A stretch of 21,002 bases of DNA from contig PBCB01000003.1 of the NCBI GenBank assembly GCA_002717765.1, positions 4,937 through 25,938 of the forward strand, in the 5' to 3' direction. A model generated the notes under the pieces. The model did not search any database. It was not told the DNA's origin and saw nothing but the letters and a program-made list of their open reading frames with translations. Of this stretch, positions 1-10,972 are shown piece after piece. Numbering within the stretch: position 1 is the stretch's first letter; each line of letters begins with the position of its first letter. Source of the DNA: Fidelibacterota bacterium (GTDB lineage Bacteria; Marinisomatota; Marinisomatia; Marinisomatales; TCS55). Made by a program: the position numbers and the translations under genes.

Positions 1-987
1 ATGCCGTTTGTTGTCGATAAGCTTTCTGGTTTTTTTCCGAGCAAAACCGTGGAAGCGGCTCATGGACAAATGCCCAGCGGCCCATTAGAAAAAACGGTGT
101 TGGGGTTTTTTAATAATCGTGTTGATATAATGGTTTGCACAACCATTATAGAGTCGGGTTTAGATGTAAGAAATGCAAACACTATAATTGTAAACAACGC
201 ACAAAATTTTGGATTATCTCAACTATACCAAATCAGGGGTAGGGTTGGCCGAGCAAACCGACAGGCTTATTGTTATTTGTGTGTTCCAAAAAAAATAAAA
301 CTATTACCGGATGCATATCAAAGACTAAAAACAATGGAATATTATACAAGCCTTGGGTCTGGTTATGGTGTTGCTATAAAAGACCTTGAAATTAGAGGCG
401 CTGGAAATATGTTTGGGTATGAACAAAGCGGTCAAATGCTTCAGGTGGGGTTAGAGCTTTATAATAAAATACTTGCTGATGCAATATTGGAAAAACAAGA
501 TGTAACGGCAACAAAAAAACCCCCAACCACAAAAGTAGCGATTGACAAGCCAGTATTGATTGATTCAAAATATATGCCCTCAGCTCAAGACCGGCTATAT
601 TATTATCAAGAGCTGGGGTTGGCCAAAACAACAAAGGAGGTTGATGAAATAAGAGCGCGCCTAGTTGATCAGTTTGGCCCGGTTGGTGCATCGGCTGAAA
701 ACCTGTTTATTATTACAAAAGTACAGTGTTTACTTTTCCCCACACCAATAAAAAAATGCCTAATTAAGAAAGATGTGGTTGAGTTTGTGTTGGGGGAAAA
801 CCCAAAAGTTAGTGTTGGGTTGTTAATAAAAAACATAAACAGATTATCAAAAAAACTGGACAAGAAACACCGGTTTGAACAGGGGCGTCGTGATTTTAGG
901 GTTGTGTTTAGCGATATAAAAAATGAAGAGCTGGTGTCTTTTGTTGATGTGTTTGGTGGGTTGTTTTCTGGGGTCTTGGTTGGTTAA
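1..987 (+). CDS. mfd: Transcription-repair coupling factor Mfd, C-terminal part (5' end cut by window edge)
   Basis: Mfd is an ATP-driven DNA translocase that removes stalled RNA polymerase from damaged DNA and recruits UvrA. Only the last 328 residues are here; the family is usually about 1,100 residues, so most of the gene lies left of the window. The ATG at position 1 is probably an internal methionine, because the protein opens in the middle of the second helicase lobe. Visible are HGQMPSG (about residues 21-27), the helicase motif V stretch TTIIESGLDVRNA (about 47-59), and motif VI QIRGRVGRANR (about 77-87). The translocation (TRG) region follows with LEIRGAGNMFGYEQSG (about 129-144). 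The rest, with RLYYYQELGLAK and LVDQFGP, is the C-terminal regulatory domain. The gene ends 8 bases before a small lipoprotein gene. Identification is firm. Confidence 0.93.
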   Translation: MPFVVDKLSGFFPSKTVEAAHGQMPSGPLEKTVLGFFNNRVDIMVCTTIIESGLDVRNANTIIVNNAQNFGLSQLYQIRGRVGRANRQAYCYLCVPKKIKLLPDAYQRLKTMEYYTSLGSGYGVAIKDLEIRGAGNMFGYEQSGQMLQVGLELYNKILADAILEKQDVTATKKPPTTKVAIDKPVLIDSKYMPSAQDRLYYYQELGLAKTTKEVDEIRARLVDQFGPVGASAENLFIITKVQCLLFPTPIKKCLIKKDVVEFVLGENPKVSVGLLIKNINRLSKKLDKKHRFEQGRRDFRVVFSDIKNEELVSFVDVFGGLFSGVLVG

Positions 988-995
988 TTTCTAGT

Positions 996-1655
996 ATGCG
1001 TTTATTAATACTAAATGGTTTTTTCTTGTTTGTTTTTTCTTGTGGTTTGTTTGATGCCAACAAACAAAACCAAAACCCTGTTTTTGTGGCGGCCAAGGAT
1101 GCGCAGTTTTTAAAAGATGGTGTGTTGCGCTCAAAGATAGATGATTTTAATACAAAAATAATTGCTGCAAAATATGTGGAAAGCTTGATGGTGGGTCGTG
1201 TTGCGGTAAGCGTTGCGGAGATAGATGATTTTTACAATAAAAACATGGGGCAGTTTAAAAGGCGCGTTGATGAGGCGATGGTGTTGTTGTTTGAGGGGCA
1301 GGATAAAAGCGCGGCTATTCAAATTAAAAACATATTGGACCGAAACGGTTTGGATAGTGAAAAAACATCGGGTGTTATAAAAAAACACAAACCAAGGCGG
1401 GTGTTTTTTAAAAAAACGCAGTTAAGCGAAAATATGTCTAGGCGCGTGTTTGGCTCAAAAACCGGATCTTCTTTTGTTTTAGAAAGGGGTGGTGGTTTTG
1501 TTGTTTTTTATATAGTTGATATATTTAAAAAGGGGACCGTTAAAGACCTTGTGTATGTAAACGATGAAATACAGTCAAAAATATTAGCTATTAAAAACCA
1601 CCAATTAAAAGAGAGGATAGTTGATAGTTTAAGTGTTGAGTATGGTAAAAACTAA
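996..1655 (+). CDS. Small lipoprotein, degenerate parvulin/SurA-like
   Basis: A 219-residue protein starting 8 bases after mfd. The N-terminus is hydrophobic and ends in VFSC, so Cys16 is a plausible lipidation site and the mature protein would face the periplasm. The stretch around residues 77-88 (IDDFYNKNMGQF) resembles the helix before the PPIase domain of PpiC/SurA proteins. The following region has the length of one parvulin domain but lacks the usual RHIL and GGxLG signatures, so isomerase activity is doubtful. The C-terminal LKERIVDSL resembles the closing helix of SurA-type chaperones. Its 3' end overlaps the start of surA, suggesting translational coupling and a shared role in outer-membrane protein folding. 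The family call rests on weak similarity plus context; that it is a real exported protein is more certain. Confidence 0.6.
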   Translation: MRLLILNGFFLFVFSCGLFDANKQNQNPVFVAAKDAQFLKDGVLRSKIDDFNTKIIAAKYVESLMVGRVAVSVAEIDDFYNKNMGQFKRRVDEAMVLLFEGQDKSAAIQIKNILDRNGLDSEKTSGVIKKHKPRRVFFKKTQLSENMSRRVFGSKTGSSFVLERGGGFVVFYIVDIFKKGTVKDLVYVNDEIQSKILAIKNHQLKERIVDSLSVEYGKN

Positions 1656-2943
1656 TTTTATTAAAACCAGTCTTGTTTGGTTGTTGTTTGGTTTTCTTTG
1701 CGGCCAACAGGCGGCTGGTGTTCCTCAAAAAGTTGATGGTGTGGCAGCGGTTGTTGGTGAGCGCGTTGTGTTGTTAAGCGACGTCAATCAGTCGTTGGCG
1801 ATGGCGGTTTTTCAACAAAAACTTGACCCCCGAACAGATGGGCTGTTAATACAAGAGCTTAAAAACAATATAATCAACACAATTGTAAACAGAAAAGTGG
1901 TGTTGGCGATGGCGGAGCTTGATTCTATTGAAGTAGATGAAAAAGAAGTAGACAGGACGCTGCAGCAGCAAATTGACAATATAGTTCAACAGGCTGGGGG
2001 TGAAGAGGCTGCAGAGGCGGCGCTGGGTCAACCGTTGCGGGTTTTTAAAAGAGAATATTGGTATGATGTTAAAGACATGCTTGTTACACAAAAATATCAA
2101 CAAACATTAATTTCTAAAATAAACATTAATCGTGAGGGCGTGTTGGCTTTTTATGATCAATACCGGGACAGTATACCCGATTTTCCAACTACCGCCAAAA
2201 TTAGGCACCTACTAATAAACATTGAACCAAACAAAGAACAAATAATAAAAACCAAAGACCTATTAATAAACATAAAAAATAAAATTCTTTCCGGTGAAAG
2301 CAGTTTTGGAGAAATGGCCATACAGTATTCGCAAGACCCAAGCGCAAAACAAGCCGGTGGTTCTTTGGGTTTTGTAAAAAGAGGGAGCCTGGTAACAGAG
2401 TTTGAATCTGTTGCTTTTAATTTAAAACCGGGTGAAATCAGCGATCCGGTAAAAACAGAGTTTGGTTACCATATAATTGAAACGGAAGAAATTAGGGGTG
2501 ATAAAATAAACGTTAGACATATTTTAATCACCCCACCCATCACCGAACAAGACGAGTCAAAGGCATATAAAACAGCGCTAGCTTTTAAAGACTCATCGGA
2601 AACCTTGGCGCGTTTTATTGGGCTTGTAAAAAAACACTCTGCAGATGAAGATACAAAAAAATCTGGGGGAAATCTGGGCTGGATTAACCCCAACACATAC
2701 CCAATACCTGAGTTCGGTATGGTTTTAAACCAAATTAATAGTGGTGAGTGTGCAGGACCAATTAGAACCGACCTGGGATATCATTTGGTTTGGTTGGAAA
2801 CACTAAAGCCGGGCGGGTCAGCGGATCTAATAAAACACTGGACCGAAATAGAAACAATGGCTTTAAATAGAAAACAGGCTGAGTGGTTTGAGGTGTGGAT
2901 AAATGAATCTAAAAAAGACCTCTATATTTCAATAAACGAGTAG
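1642..2943 (+). CDS. surA: Periplasmic peptidyl-prolyl isomerase / chaperone, SurA-like
   Basis: SurA-type chaperones escort unfolded outer-membrane proteins across the periplasm. I chose the ATG at 1642 (433 residues), because it places a short basic stretch before the hydrophobic signal segment (LVWLLFGFL); GTG at 1633 and TTG at 1636 are in-frame alternatives. Cleavage probably follows QQAAG. The SurA N-domain opens with VDGVAAVVGERVVLLSDV. Two parvulin domains follow: the first at roughly residues 186-281 (IRHLLIN, GGSLGFVKRG, FGYHIIE) and the second at roughly 290-386 (VRHILIT, GGNLGW, LGYHLVWLE). The length matches E. coli SurA (428 residues). It overlaps the preceding lipoprotein gene by 14 bases and is followed by the long gap before dnaN. 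Confident on family; the exact start is uncertain. Confidence 0.88.
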   Translation: MVKTNFIKTSLVWLLFGFLCGQQAAGVPQKVDGVAAVVGERVVLLSDVNQSLAMAVFQQKLDPRTDGLLIQELKNNIINTIVNRKVVLAMAELDSIEVDEKEVDRTLQQQIDNIVQQAGGEEAAEAALGQPLRVFKREYWYDVKDMLVTQKYQQTLISKININREGVLAFYDQYRDSIPDFPTTAKIRHLLINIEPNKEQIIKTKDLLINIKNKILSGESSFGEMAIQYSQDPSAKQAGGSLGFVKRGSLVTEFESVAFNLKPGEISDPVKTEFGYHIIETEEIRGDKINVRHILITPPITEQDESKAYKTALAFKDSSETLARFIGLVKKHSADEDTKKSGGNLGWINPNTYPIPEFGMVLNQINSGECAGPIRTDLGYHLVWLETLKPGGSADLIKHWTEIETMALNRKQAEWFEVWINESKKDLYISINE

Positions 2944-2945
2944 TT

Positions 2946-3055
2946 TTTTCCACAGTTTTTTTCCACATTTTTTATTAAAAAAAAATTACTTATTGTGGTG
3001 GTGTTTTTTGTTGAAAAAACAAAAAATATCCACAACTTTTTAATGGTTATCCACA
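2946..3055 (+). other. Cluster of DnaA-box-like sites, candidate origin of replication (DnaA-binding part)
   Basis: Four 9-mers resembling the DnaA box TTWTNCACA lie in one orientation within 110 bases: TTTTCCACA at 2946-2954, TTTTCCACA at 2959-2967, ATATCCACA at 3026-3034 (first base off) and a perfect TTATCCACA at 3047-3055. A fifth, TTTTCCACG (last base off), is at 3134-3142. They sit in the only long gap of the first 20 kb, directly upstream of dnaN, the classic place for a bacterial oriC. The clustering and orientation are seen in the sequence; function as an origin is inferred. Confidence 0.62.
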
Positions 3056-3308
3056 TTAAGTTATTGTTTATGTTTTATGTGTTATCTTTTTATTCTTTCT
3101 TATATAACAAAACTGTTTTTTTATATTGAGTTGTTTTCCACGAACTATATAATAAATAAGTTTTTAAATCTATGGGTTATTTAAATATAAAAAAGACTCG
3201 AAAACAGTTTAAAAAAACTTGATAAAAGATGAGTTTTACGTTAACATTGTATCAGTGATTTAGTCCATAAATATCTTATTAAATCTTAGTTATTAAAATT
3301 AATTAAAA
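3056..3308. other. Very AT-rich spacer before dnaN, candidate DNA-unwinding region
   Basis: The 253 bases between the DnaA-box cluster and dnaN hold no gene. By hand count the row 3061-3120 has 10 G/C of 60, 3121-3180 has 13 of 60 and 3241-3300 has 11 of 60, below the flanking genes. Such a stretch beside directional DnaA boxes is typical of a duplex-unwinding element. A 10-base inverted repeat (AAACTGTTTT at 3110-3119, AAAACAGTTT at 3201-3210) lies inside. The region must also hold the dnaN promoter and leader. Confidence 0.45.
3126..3153 (+). promoter_or_regulatory. Candidate sigma-70-type promoter for dnaN
   Basis: TTGAGT (3126-3131) and a perfect TATAAT (3148-3153) are separated by 16 bases and would start transcription near 3160, about 150 bases before dnaN. 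The imperfect DnaA box TTTTCCACG (3134-3142) lies in the spacer, which would allow DnaA to affect this promoter. In DNA this AT-rich, chance -10 matches are common, so this is tentative. Confidence 0.35.
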
Positions 3309-4424
3309 ATGAAACTTTCCACTTCAAAATCAGAACTCCAAACAGCACTTCAAAAACTATCAAAGGCCACACCAAGTAGAGCAACACTGCCAATTTTAAA
3401 CAGCGTACTTTTTTCTGTAAGCGAAACAGAAACAACAATCAAATCTACCGATCTCGAGATAACGGTTGTGGTTCACTTATCTGCAAGTATCGAATCTATG
3501 GGTAGTGTTGCAATACCCCTTCAAATGCTGTTAAACATAACAAACGAACTTCACGACGAAACAAGAATCACTATTAGCGCTGACGAGGAAAATAAAATTA
3601 ATATTTCTACAGACCACGGGAACTATAATATTGTTGGAAAACCAGCAGACGAGTTTCCAAACACCCCCGAGGTTGAAACAAAAAAACAAATAGACCTAGA
3701 AAGCGGTGTTTTAAAACAAATAATTAACAATACGGCGTTTGCTGTAAGCAGAGACGATCTAAAACCAGCGCTAACGGGTGTTTTGTTTAAATTTGATCAA
3801 AAAAACATTACCGCTGTAGCAACAGATGGACACAGGCTTGTTAAATACGAAACAACCAACGGCGGGGACAGCGCCGGCTTTGATGATGTAATTGTTCCAA
3901 AGAAATTTCTCAACCTTCTTTCCAGCGGTCTTGAGGAAGAAAAAATAAACCTTTCTGTTGGAGAAAACCACCTAACCACAACAGTGGGGACCGATCAATA
4001 TTTTACCAGAATAATTGATGAAAAATTCCCAGATTTTGATGGGGTGATACCAAAAGATAATGATAAAAATTTCACAGTAAATAAAAACAGCTTATTGTCT
4101 GCTGTAAAAAGGGTTTCAATTTTTTCAAACAAGACAACCCACCAAATTGCTTTAAAACTAAACAACGAAGAAGCAGTGGTGTCAACAGAAGACGCTGAAC
4201 AGTCAACAAGGGCAAGTGAAAAAATTAAAGGAGACTACAAAGGGGAAGATATAACCATTGGTTATAATGCGGCTTACCTGAAGGATGTTTTGTCTCATAT
4301 TGAAAACGACGACGTTGTTGTTCAGCTAAAATCCCCTATTAGTGCCGCGCTTTTTTTACCAAAAAAACAAAAAGAAAACACAAACCTAACAATGTTATTA
4401 ATGCCAATCCGATTAAACGACTAG
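3309..4424 (+). CDS. dnaN: DNA polymerase III sliding clamp, beta subunit
   Basis: DnaN forms the ring-shaped dimer that holds DNA polymerase III on DNA. The 371-residue protein matches the usual length (about 366-380) and shows the three repeated clamp domains. The first begins MKLSTSKSELQTALQKLSKATPSR and includes LPILNSVLF. The second holds AVSRDDLKPALTGVLFKF and the conserved ATDGHRLVKYE. The third ends with the typical MLLMPIRL motif. The ATG at 3309 is preceded by A/T-only sequence with no Shine-Dalgarno motif, as at several starts here. It is the first gene after the candidate origin and leads the dnaN-recF-DUF721-gyrB-gyrA run; no dnaA gene precedes it. The coding strand is noticeably richer in A and C than the genes to the left. 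Confidence 0.96.
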   Translation: MKLSTSKSELQTALQKLSKATPSRATLPILNSVLFSVSETETTIKSTDLEITVVVHLSASIESMGSVAIPLQMLLNITNELHDETRITISADEENKINISTDHGNYNIVGKPADEFPNTPEVETKKQIDLESGVLKQIINNTAFAVSRDDLKPALTGVLFKFDQKNITAVATDGHRLVKYETTNGGDSAGFDDVIVPKKFLNLLSSGLEEEKINLSVGENHLTTTVGTDQYFTRIIDEKFPDFDGVIPKDNDKNFTVNKNSLLSAVKRVSIFSNKTTHQIALKLNNEEAVVSTEDAEQSTRASEKIKGDYKGEDITIGYNAAYLKDVLSHIENDDVVVQLKSPISAALFLPKKQKENTNLTMLLMPIRLND

Positions 4425-4471
4425 GTAAACTTTATTAAAAACCAAGCCAGCACCAACCTATTAAAAGGGTA

Positions 4472-5526
4472 ATGTCGATAGAAAAAATCGAAATGACCAA
4501 CTTCAGAAATCACAAGGATGTTCTTGTTGATTTTTCACCAGGCATAAATATAATATGGGGAGAAAACGGTTCTGGAAAAACATCTATACTAGAAGCGGTT
4601 TACCTCGCAAGCAACGGCAAAAGCTTTAAAACAAACAAGCTATCCGAAGCCATACAAACAGGAGAAAACGAAACCACAATCAGTGCATTGTTTAGTGATC
4701 ATAAAATAACCATTCACCAAAACAAACAAGCCTTAAAAAAAATAAAAATAAACAATGCCGACAAAAAAATAAAAGACCTAATTGGCAAAAACCCAACGGT
4801 TTTAGTTTCCCCAGAAGAAGAAAAAATCACAAAAGGCCCCCACCTCGAAAGGAGAAAATATTTCAACCGCCTATTTTCAACCGTTTCCCAAACATATCTT
4901 TCACACCTGGTCAACTATTCTGCTGCCATCAAGAACAGAAACTCACTACTTAAACAGAAAAAAACCAAAAACGAAATAGAGATTTGGAACGAGCCTGTCG
5001 CCAAATACGGATCACTGGTTTGGCTAGAAAAACAGCAACTAGAAAAAACATTCAACAAAGAACTAGGGGCGGTTTGCAATAAATATGGCAATAATATTAA
5101 AATAAACATCAACTCCGACATACCGACGAACAAAACAAAAACAGGACTACTAGAACAACTGCAAAACTCAATCAACAAAGAAATTTTAGTTGGAAGAACG
5201 CTTTGTGGACCACATAGCGACAAATACAACATCCTTTTTAATAATAAAAAACTTAGAGTGTTTGGATCCCAGGGTGAGCACAAACTATCTTTTGTAATAA
5301 TAAAAATTACAGAACACTCTTTCATAAAAACCAAAACCGGAAAAAGCGCCACCCTACTTCTTGATGATCTTTTCGCAAAACTCGACCTTGAGAGGGGTAA
5401 TGCAATTTTTGATCTCATTAAAGACTCATCACAAACAATTATAACCAATACCGATTTAATAAGTGCGGAAAAACACGGCATAGACACCACGAACCCAAAC
5501 AACCAAGCAACCCACCTAAAAAGAAA

Positions 5527-5539
<13 letters not shown>
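4472..5539 (+). CDS. recF: DNA replication and repair protein RecF
   Basis: RecF is an SMC-like ATPase that, with RecO and RecR, directs RecA loading at single-stranded gaps. The 355-residue protein has the family length. It shows the N-terminal IEMTNFRNH, a Walker A motif GENGSGKT at residues 30-37, an ABC signature region around GSQGEHKLSF, and Walker B LLLDDLFAKLD near the C-terminus. The signature glutamate and histidine (GEHK) differ from the more common GQQR form. A weak GGG about four bases before the start is the only ribosome-site candidate. The gene lies 47 bases after dnaN, and its last 13 bases overlap the following DUF721 gene. The coding strand is strongly A/C-rich: the row 5461-5520 has 20 C against 9 G. 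Confidence 0.94.
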
Positions 5540-7769
<2,230 letters not shown>

Positions 7770-7784
7770 TAATTGGAGCTATAA

Positions 7785-10289
7785 ATGACAGACTTTAACA
7801 GAGATAATACACTACCAAGAGACATTGTTGATGAAATGAAGGAGAGCTATCTCAACTATTCTATGTCTGTAATTGTGTCTAGAGCACTACCAGATGTTCG
7901 TGATGGTTTAAAACCAGTACATAGAAGAATATTATACGGAATGAGCGAGCTGGGCTCCAGTTGGAACAGGCCCTATAAAAAATCAGCAAGAATTGTTGGA
8001 GATGTTTTGGGTAAATACCACCCGCACGGTGATAGCTCTGTTTATGACGCGCTAGTTAGAATGGCACAAGATTTTTCTATGCGCTATGAGCTAGTTGATG
8101 GCCAAGGAAATTTTGGATCCATAGATGGAGATAATGCTGCAGCCATGCGTTATACCGAATCTAGAATGACCAAGCTTTCAAGTGAAATGTTAAAAGATCT
8201 TGAAAAGGAAACAGTAGAGTGGGATCTTAATTTTGACGAGACGCTAAAAGAACCAAGCGTTTTACCATCAGCTGTTCCAACTTTGCTTGTAAATGGTTCC
8301 GAAGGTATTGCTGTTGGTATGGCAACAAAAATCCCACCCCACAACCTAACAGAAATCATTAATGGTTTAATTTCGTTAATTGACAACCAGTCAATAGATA
8401 CAGATGAGCTGATGCAACACATTAAAGGCCCCGATTTTCCAACGGCAGGTTTAATTTTAGGTATGGACGGCTTAAAAGAGGCCTACGAAACCGGACGCGG
8501 GAAAATAAAAATGCGCGCAAGAGCACATATTGAGACTAATAAAAAAGGAAGAAACAGCATTGTAGTTACAGAGGTTCCTTATCAAACAAACAAAGCGTCT
8601 TTGGTAGAAAAAATTGCTGACCTAGTTCGTGATAAAAAAGTTGTGGGGATTAGCGATCTTAGAGATGAATCAGACAAAGACGGAATACGGGTGGTAGTAG
8701 AAACTAAGCGCGACGCTGTTCCGGAGGTTATTTTAAACCAGCTTTATAAACACACACAACTACAAGACACATTCGGAATAATTTTATTGGCGCTAGTGGA
8801 CGGTATCCCAAAGATCATGCCGCTAAAAACAGTATTAAATCATTTTATTGATTTTAGACATGAGGTTGTTGTTAAAAGAACCGAGTTTGAACTAAAAGAG
8901 GCTGAGGCACGAGCCCATATATTAGAAGGTTTAAAAATTGCACTAGATAATATCGATGCTGTGATTAAAGTAATTAGAGGAAGCAAAGACCCATCCCAAG
9001 CCAAAGAAGGCCTTATGAACAGTTTTAATTTATCAGAGCTACAGTCCCAGGCGATTTTAGAAATGAGGCTTCAAAAATTAACCGGACTAGAGGTTGACAA
9101 GGTTGTTGGGGAATACAAAGAACTAATCAAACTTATTTCAAATCTGAAAAGCGTTTTGGAAAACAAAACCAAGCGGATGGATATTATTAAAACAGAACTA
9201 TTAGAAATCAAAAACCAATATGGGGATGAAAGAAGAACTGAAATAGTTCCCGTTGACACAGACTTTTCAATGGAAGACATGATTGCAGAAGAAGAGGTTG
9301 TTTTAACTATCACCCACCAGGGATATATTAAAAGAACAGCCCTAAACACATACAGAACACAGCGACGCGGCGGTCGCGGCGTACAAGGGGCTATGAGTAA
9401 AGATGAGGATTTTGTAGAACACCTGTTTATTGCAAACACGCACAACTACATGCTGTTCTTTACTGACACTGGAAAATGCTATTGGTTAAAAGTATACGAC
9501 ATACCTCAAGCAGGACGAGCTTCCAGGGGTAGGGCAATTGTCAACCTAATTGGTTGTAACCCCGAAGAAAAAGTAGAGGCCTTTGTTAGTGTAAAAGAGT
9601 TTGATGATGACCATTACATAGTCATGGCAACCAAAAATGGTATCATCAAAAAAACAGTGCTATCCGCATATGGTAAACCGAGAAAAGGTGGAATATATGC
9701 AATTGAAATTAGAGAGGGAGATAAACTTATTCAGGCCCGAGTCTCTAATGGTGAAAACGATATTTTATTAGGCACGCACGAAGGTAAGTCTATACGTTTT
9801 TCTGAAAACGACGTAAGGGCAAGCGGAAGAAAAACAATGGGGGTAAAAGGTATTAAGCTTAGCTCAAAAGTAGACTATGTTGTTGGTATGTTGATTGTAA
9901 AGCGTGAAGGAACAATTTTAGTTGCTACCGAAAAAGGATACGGGAAAAGAACAGAGGTTTTACAATATCGCACACAAACACGAGCCGGGAAAGGCGTACT
10001 CACAATGCGCTGCACAGACAAAACCGGAAAAATGGTTAATATAATGGAGGTTGTTGATTCAGATGATTTAATTGTTATCACTGATTCAGGCGTGTTAATG
10101 AGACAACCCGTTAAAGCTATACGATCAATTGGTAGGGTCACACAAGGCGTTAGGCTTGTTAAGCTGGACGACGGAACAAATATATCATCCATTACCAGGG
10201 TAATTAGTGAGGATAGCGCAACGAAAGAAGAAGACAAACAAATATCCATAGATACCGAAACAGAAGAACAGGCCCCCGAATCTAATTAA
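7785..10289 (+). CDS. gyrA: DNA gyrase subunit A
   Basis: GyrA carries the DNA-breaking tyrosine and the DNA-wrapping domain of gyrase. The protein has 834 residues. The catalytic tyrosine is Tyr123 in MRYTE. The quinolone-resistance region [11 protein letters not shown] has Ser84 and Asp88 (E. coli Ser83 and Asp87), the drug-sensitive form. The GyrA box QRRGGRG at residues 526-532 marks true GyrA rather than ParC. The beta-pinwheel repeats follow, and the protein ends in an acidic tail (about 25 residues, rich in E and D), as often seen in GyrA. A TTGGAG ribosome site lies 6 bases before the ATG. The stop overlaps the yggS start as TAATG, so transcription probably continues into yggS. Confidence 0.97.
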   Translation: MTDFNRDNTLPRDIVDEMKESYLNYSMSVIVSRALPDVRDGLKPVHRRILYGMSELGSSWNRPYKKSARIVGDVLGKYHPHGDSSVYDALVRMAQDFSMRYELVDGQGNFGSIDGDNAAAMRYTESRMTKLSSEMLKDLEKETVEWDLNFDETLKEPSVLPSAVPTLLVNGSEGIAVGMATKIPPHNLTEIINGLISLIDNQSIDTDELMQHIKGPDFPTAGLILGMDGLKEAYETGRGKIKMRARAHIETNKKGRNSIVVTEVPYQTNKASLVEKIADLVRDKKVVGISDLRDESDKDGIRVVVETKRDAVPEVILNQLYKHTQLQDTFGIILLALVDGIPKIMPLKTVLNHFIDFRHEVVVKRTEFELKEAEARAHILEGLKIALDNIDAVIKVIRGSKDPSQAKEGLMNSFNLSELQSQAILEMRLQKLTGLEVDKVVGEYKELIKLISNLKSVLENKTKRMDIIKTELLEIKNQYGDERRTEIVPVDTDFSMEDMIAEEEVVLTITHQGYIKRTALNTYRTQRRGGRGVQGAMSKDEDFVEHLFIANTHNYMLFFTDTGKCYWLKVYDIPQAGRASRGRAIVNLIGCNPEEKVEAFVSVKEFDDDHYIVMATKNGIIKKTVLSAYGKPRKGGIYAIEIREGDKLIQARVSNGENDILLGTHEGKSIRFSENDVRASGRKTMGVKGIKLSSKVDYVVGMLIVKREGTILVATEKGYGKRTEVLQYRTQTRAGKGVLTMRCTDKTGKMVNIMEVVDSDDLIVITDSGVLMRQPVKAIRSIGRVTQGVRLVKLDDGTNISSITRVISEDSATKEEDKQISIDTETEEQAPESN

Positions 10290-10972
10290 TGAGCATTGAG
10301 AACAATCTTCAAAAGATATTAAGTGCAATAGAGTCTTCAAAAAAAAATGGCAACCAAAGTCAAAATGTTACATTGGTTGCCGCAACCAAAACCCAACCCT
10401 TTCGCTTAATTGAAGAGGTTTACTCTTTAGGGGTTTTACATATTGGGGAAAACAGAATACAAGAAGCAGTAAACAAATTCAACTCGTTTTCTTCAATGCC
10501 AAAAATAACCCGCAGGTTTATTGGCCACCTCCAGTCAAATAAAATAAATAAATTTATAGATTTATTTGATACAATCGATTCAATCGATTCATATAAATTG
10601 GCTAATAAGATTAATAACAAAGCACAATTATTAAATAAACCCATTAGTGGGCTGATCGAGATCAATACCAGTGGAGACAAAAACAAGAATGGCTTTAAGC
10701 CGGTGCTCAGCGACGACCTAATTAAATCTATCTACTTTGACCATATTAACATAAAAGGACTTATGACCCTTGGCCCCTTTTCCCAAAACGAACAAGACAC
10801 AAGAAAAGCCTTTGTTGATTTAAGAAAATTTCTTGATCAGCTTAACGAAGAATGTGGTTCAGAAAAACTAACAGAGCTTTCAATGGGTATGAGCGGGGAT
10901 TTTACTATTGCAGTAGAAGAAGGAAGCACAATGATTCGGGTAGGCACCTCATTGTTTGGGCCTAGACAATGA
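10289..10972 (+). CDS. yggS: Pyridoxal-phosphate homeostasis protein, YggS/PLPBP family
   Basis: This family binds pyridoxal 5'-phosphate without known enzymatic activity and buffers PLP and amino-acid pools in the cytoplasm. The 227-residue length is typical. Visible signatures are VAATKTQP with the PLP-binding Lys34, LHIGENRIQEA, FIGHLQSNK, LIEINTSGDKNKNGF, GLMTLGPF, and the C-terminal LSMGMSGDFTIAVEEGSTMIRVGTSLFG that contacts the phosphate. The start shares a base with the gyrA stop, and the stop overlaps the next gene as ATGA, so it sits tightly in the same transcription unit. The link to gyrase genes is probably positional rather than functional. Confidence 0.93.
   Translation: MSIENNLQKILSAIESSKKNGNQSQNVTLVAATKTQPFRLIEEVYSLGVLHIGENRIQEAVNKFNSFSSMPKITRRFIGHLQSNKINKFIDLFDTIDSIDSYKLANKINNKAQLLNKPISGLIEINTSGDKNKNGFKPVLSDDLIKSIYFDHINIKGLMTLGPFSQNEQDTRKAFVDLRKFLDQLNEECGSEKLTELSMGMSGDFTIAVEEGSTMIRVGTSLFGPRQ

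Noticed and set aside
1..3. ATG at position 1 as the true start of the first gene
   Set aside because: The translated protein begins inside the second helicase lobe of Mfd, so the gene continues to the left of the window.
2994..3002. TGTGGTGGT as a reverse-strand DnaA box
   Set aside because: The reverse complement, ACCACCACA, differs from TTATCCACA at the key AT-rich positions.
4915..5502. A 195-codon open frame on the - strand opposite recF
   Set aside because: It is a shadow of recF: the A/C-rich coding strand rarely gives stops in this antisense frame. The peptide is low-complexity (rich in S, F, L) with no recognisable motif.
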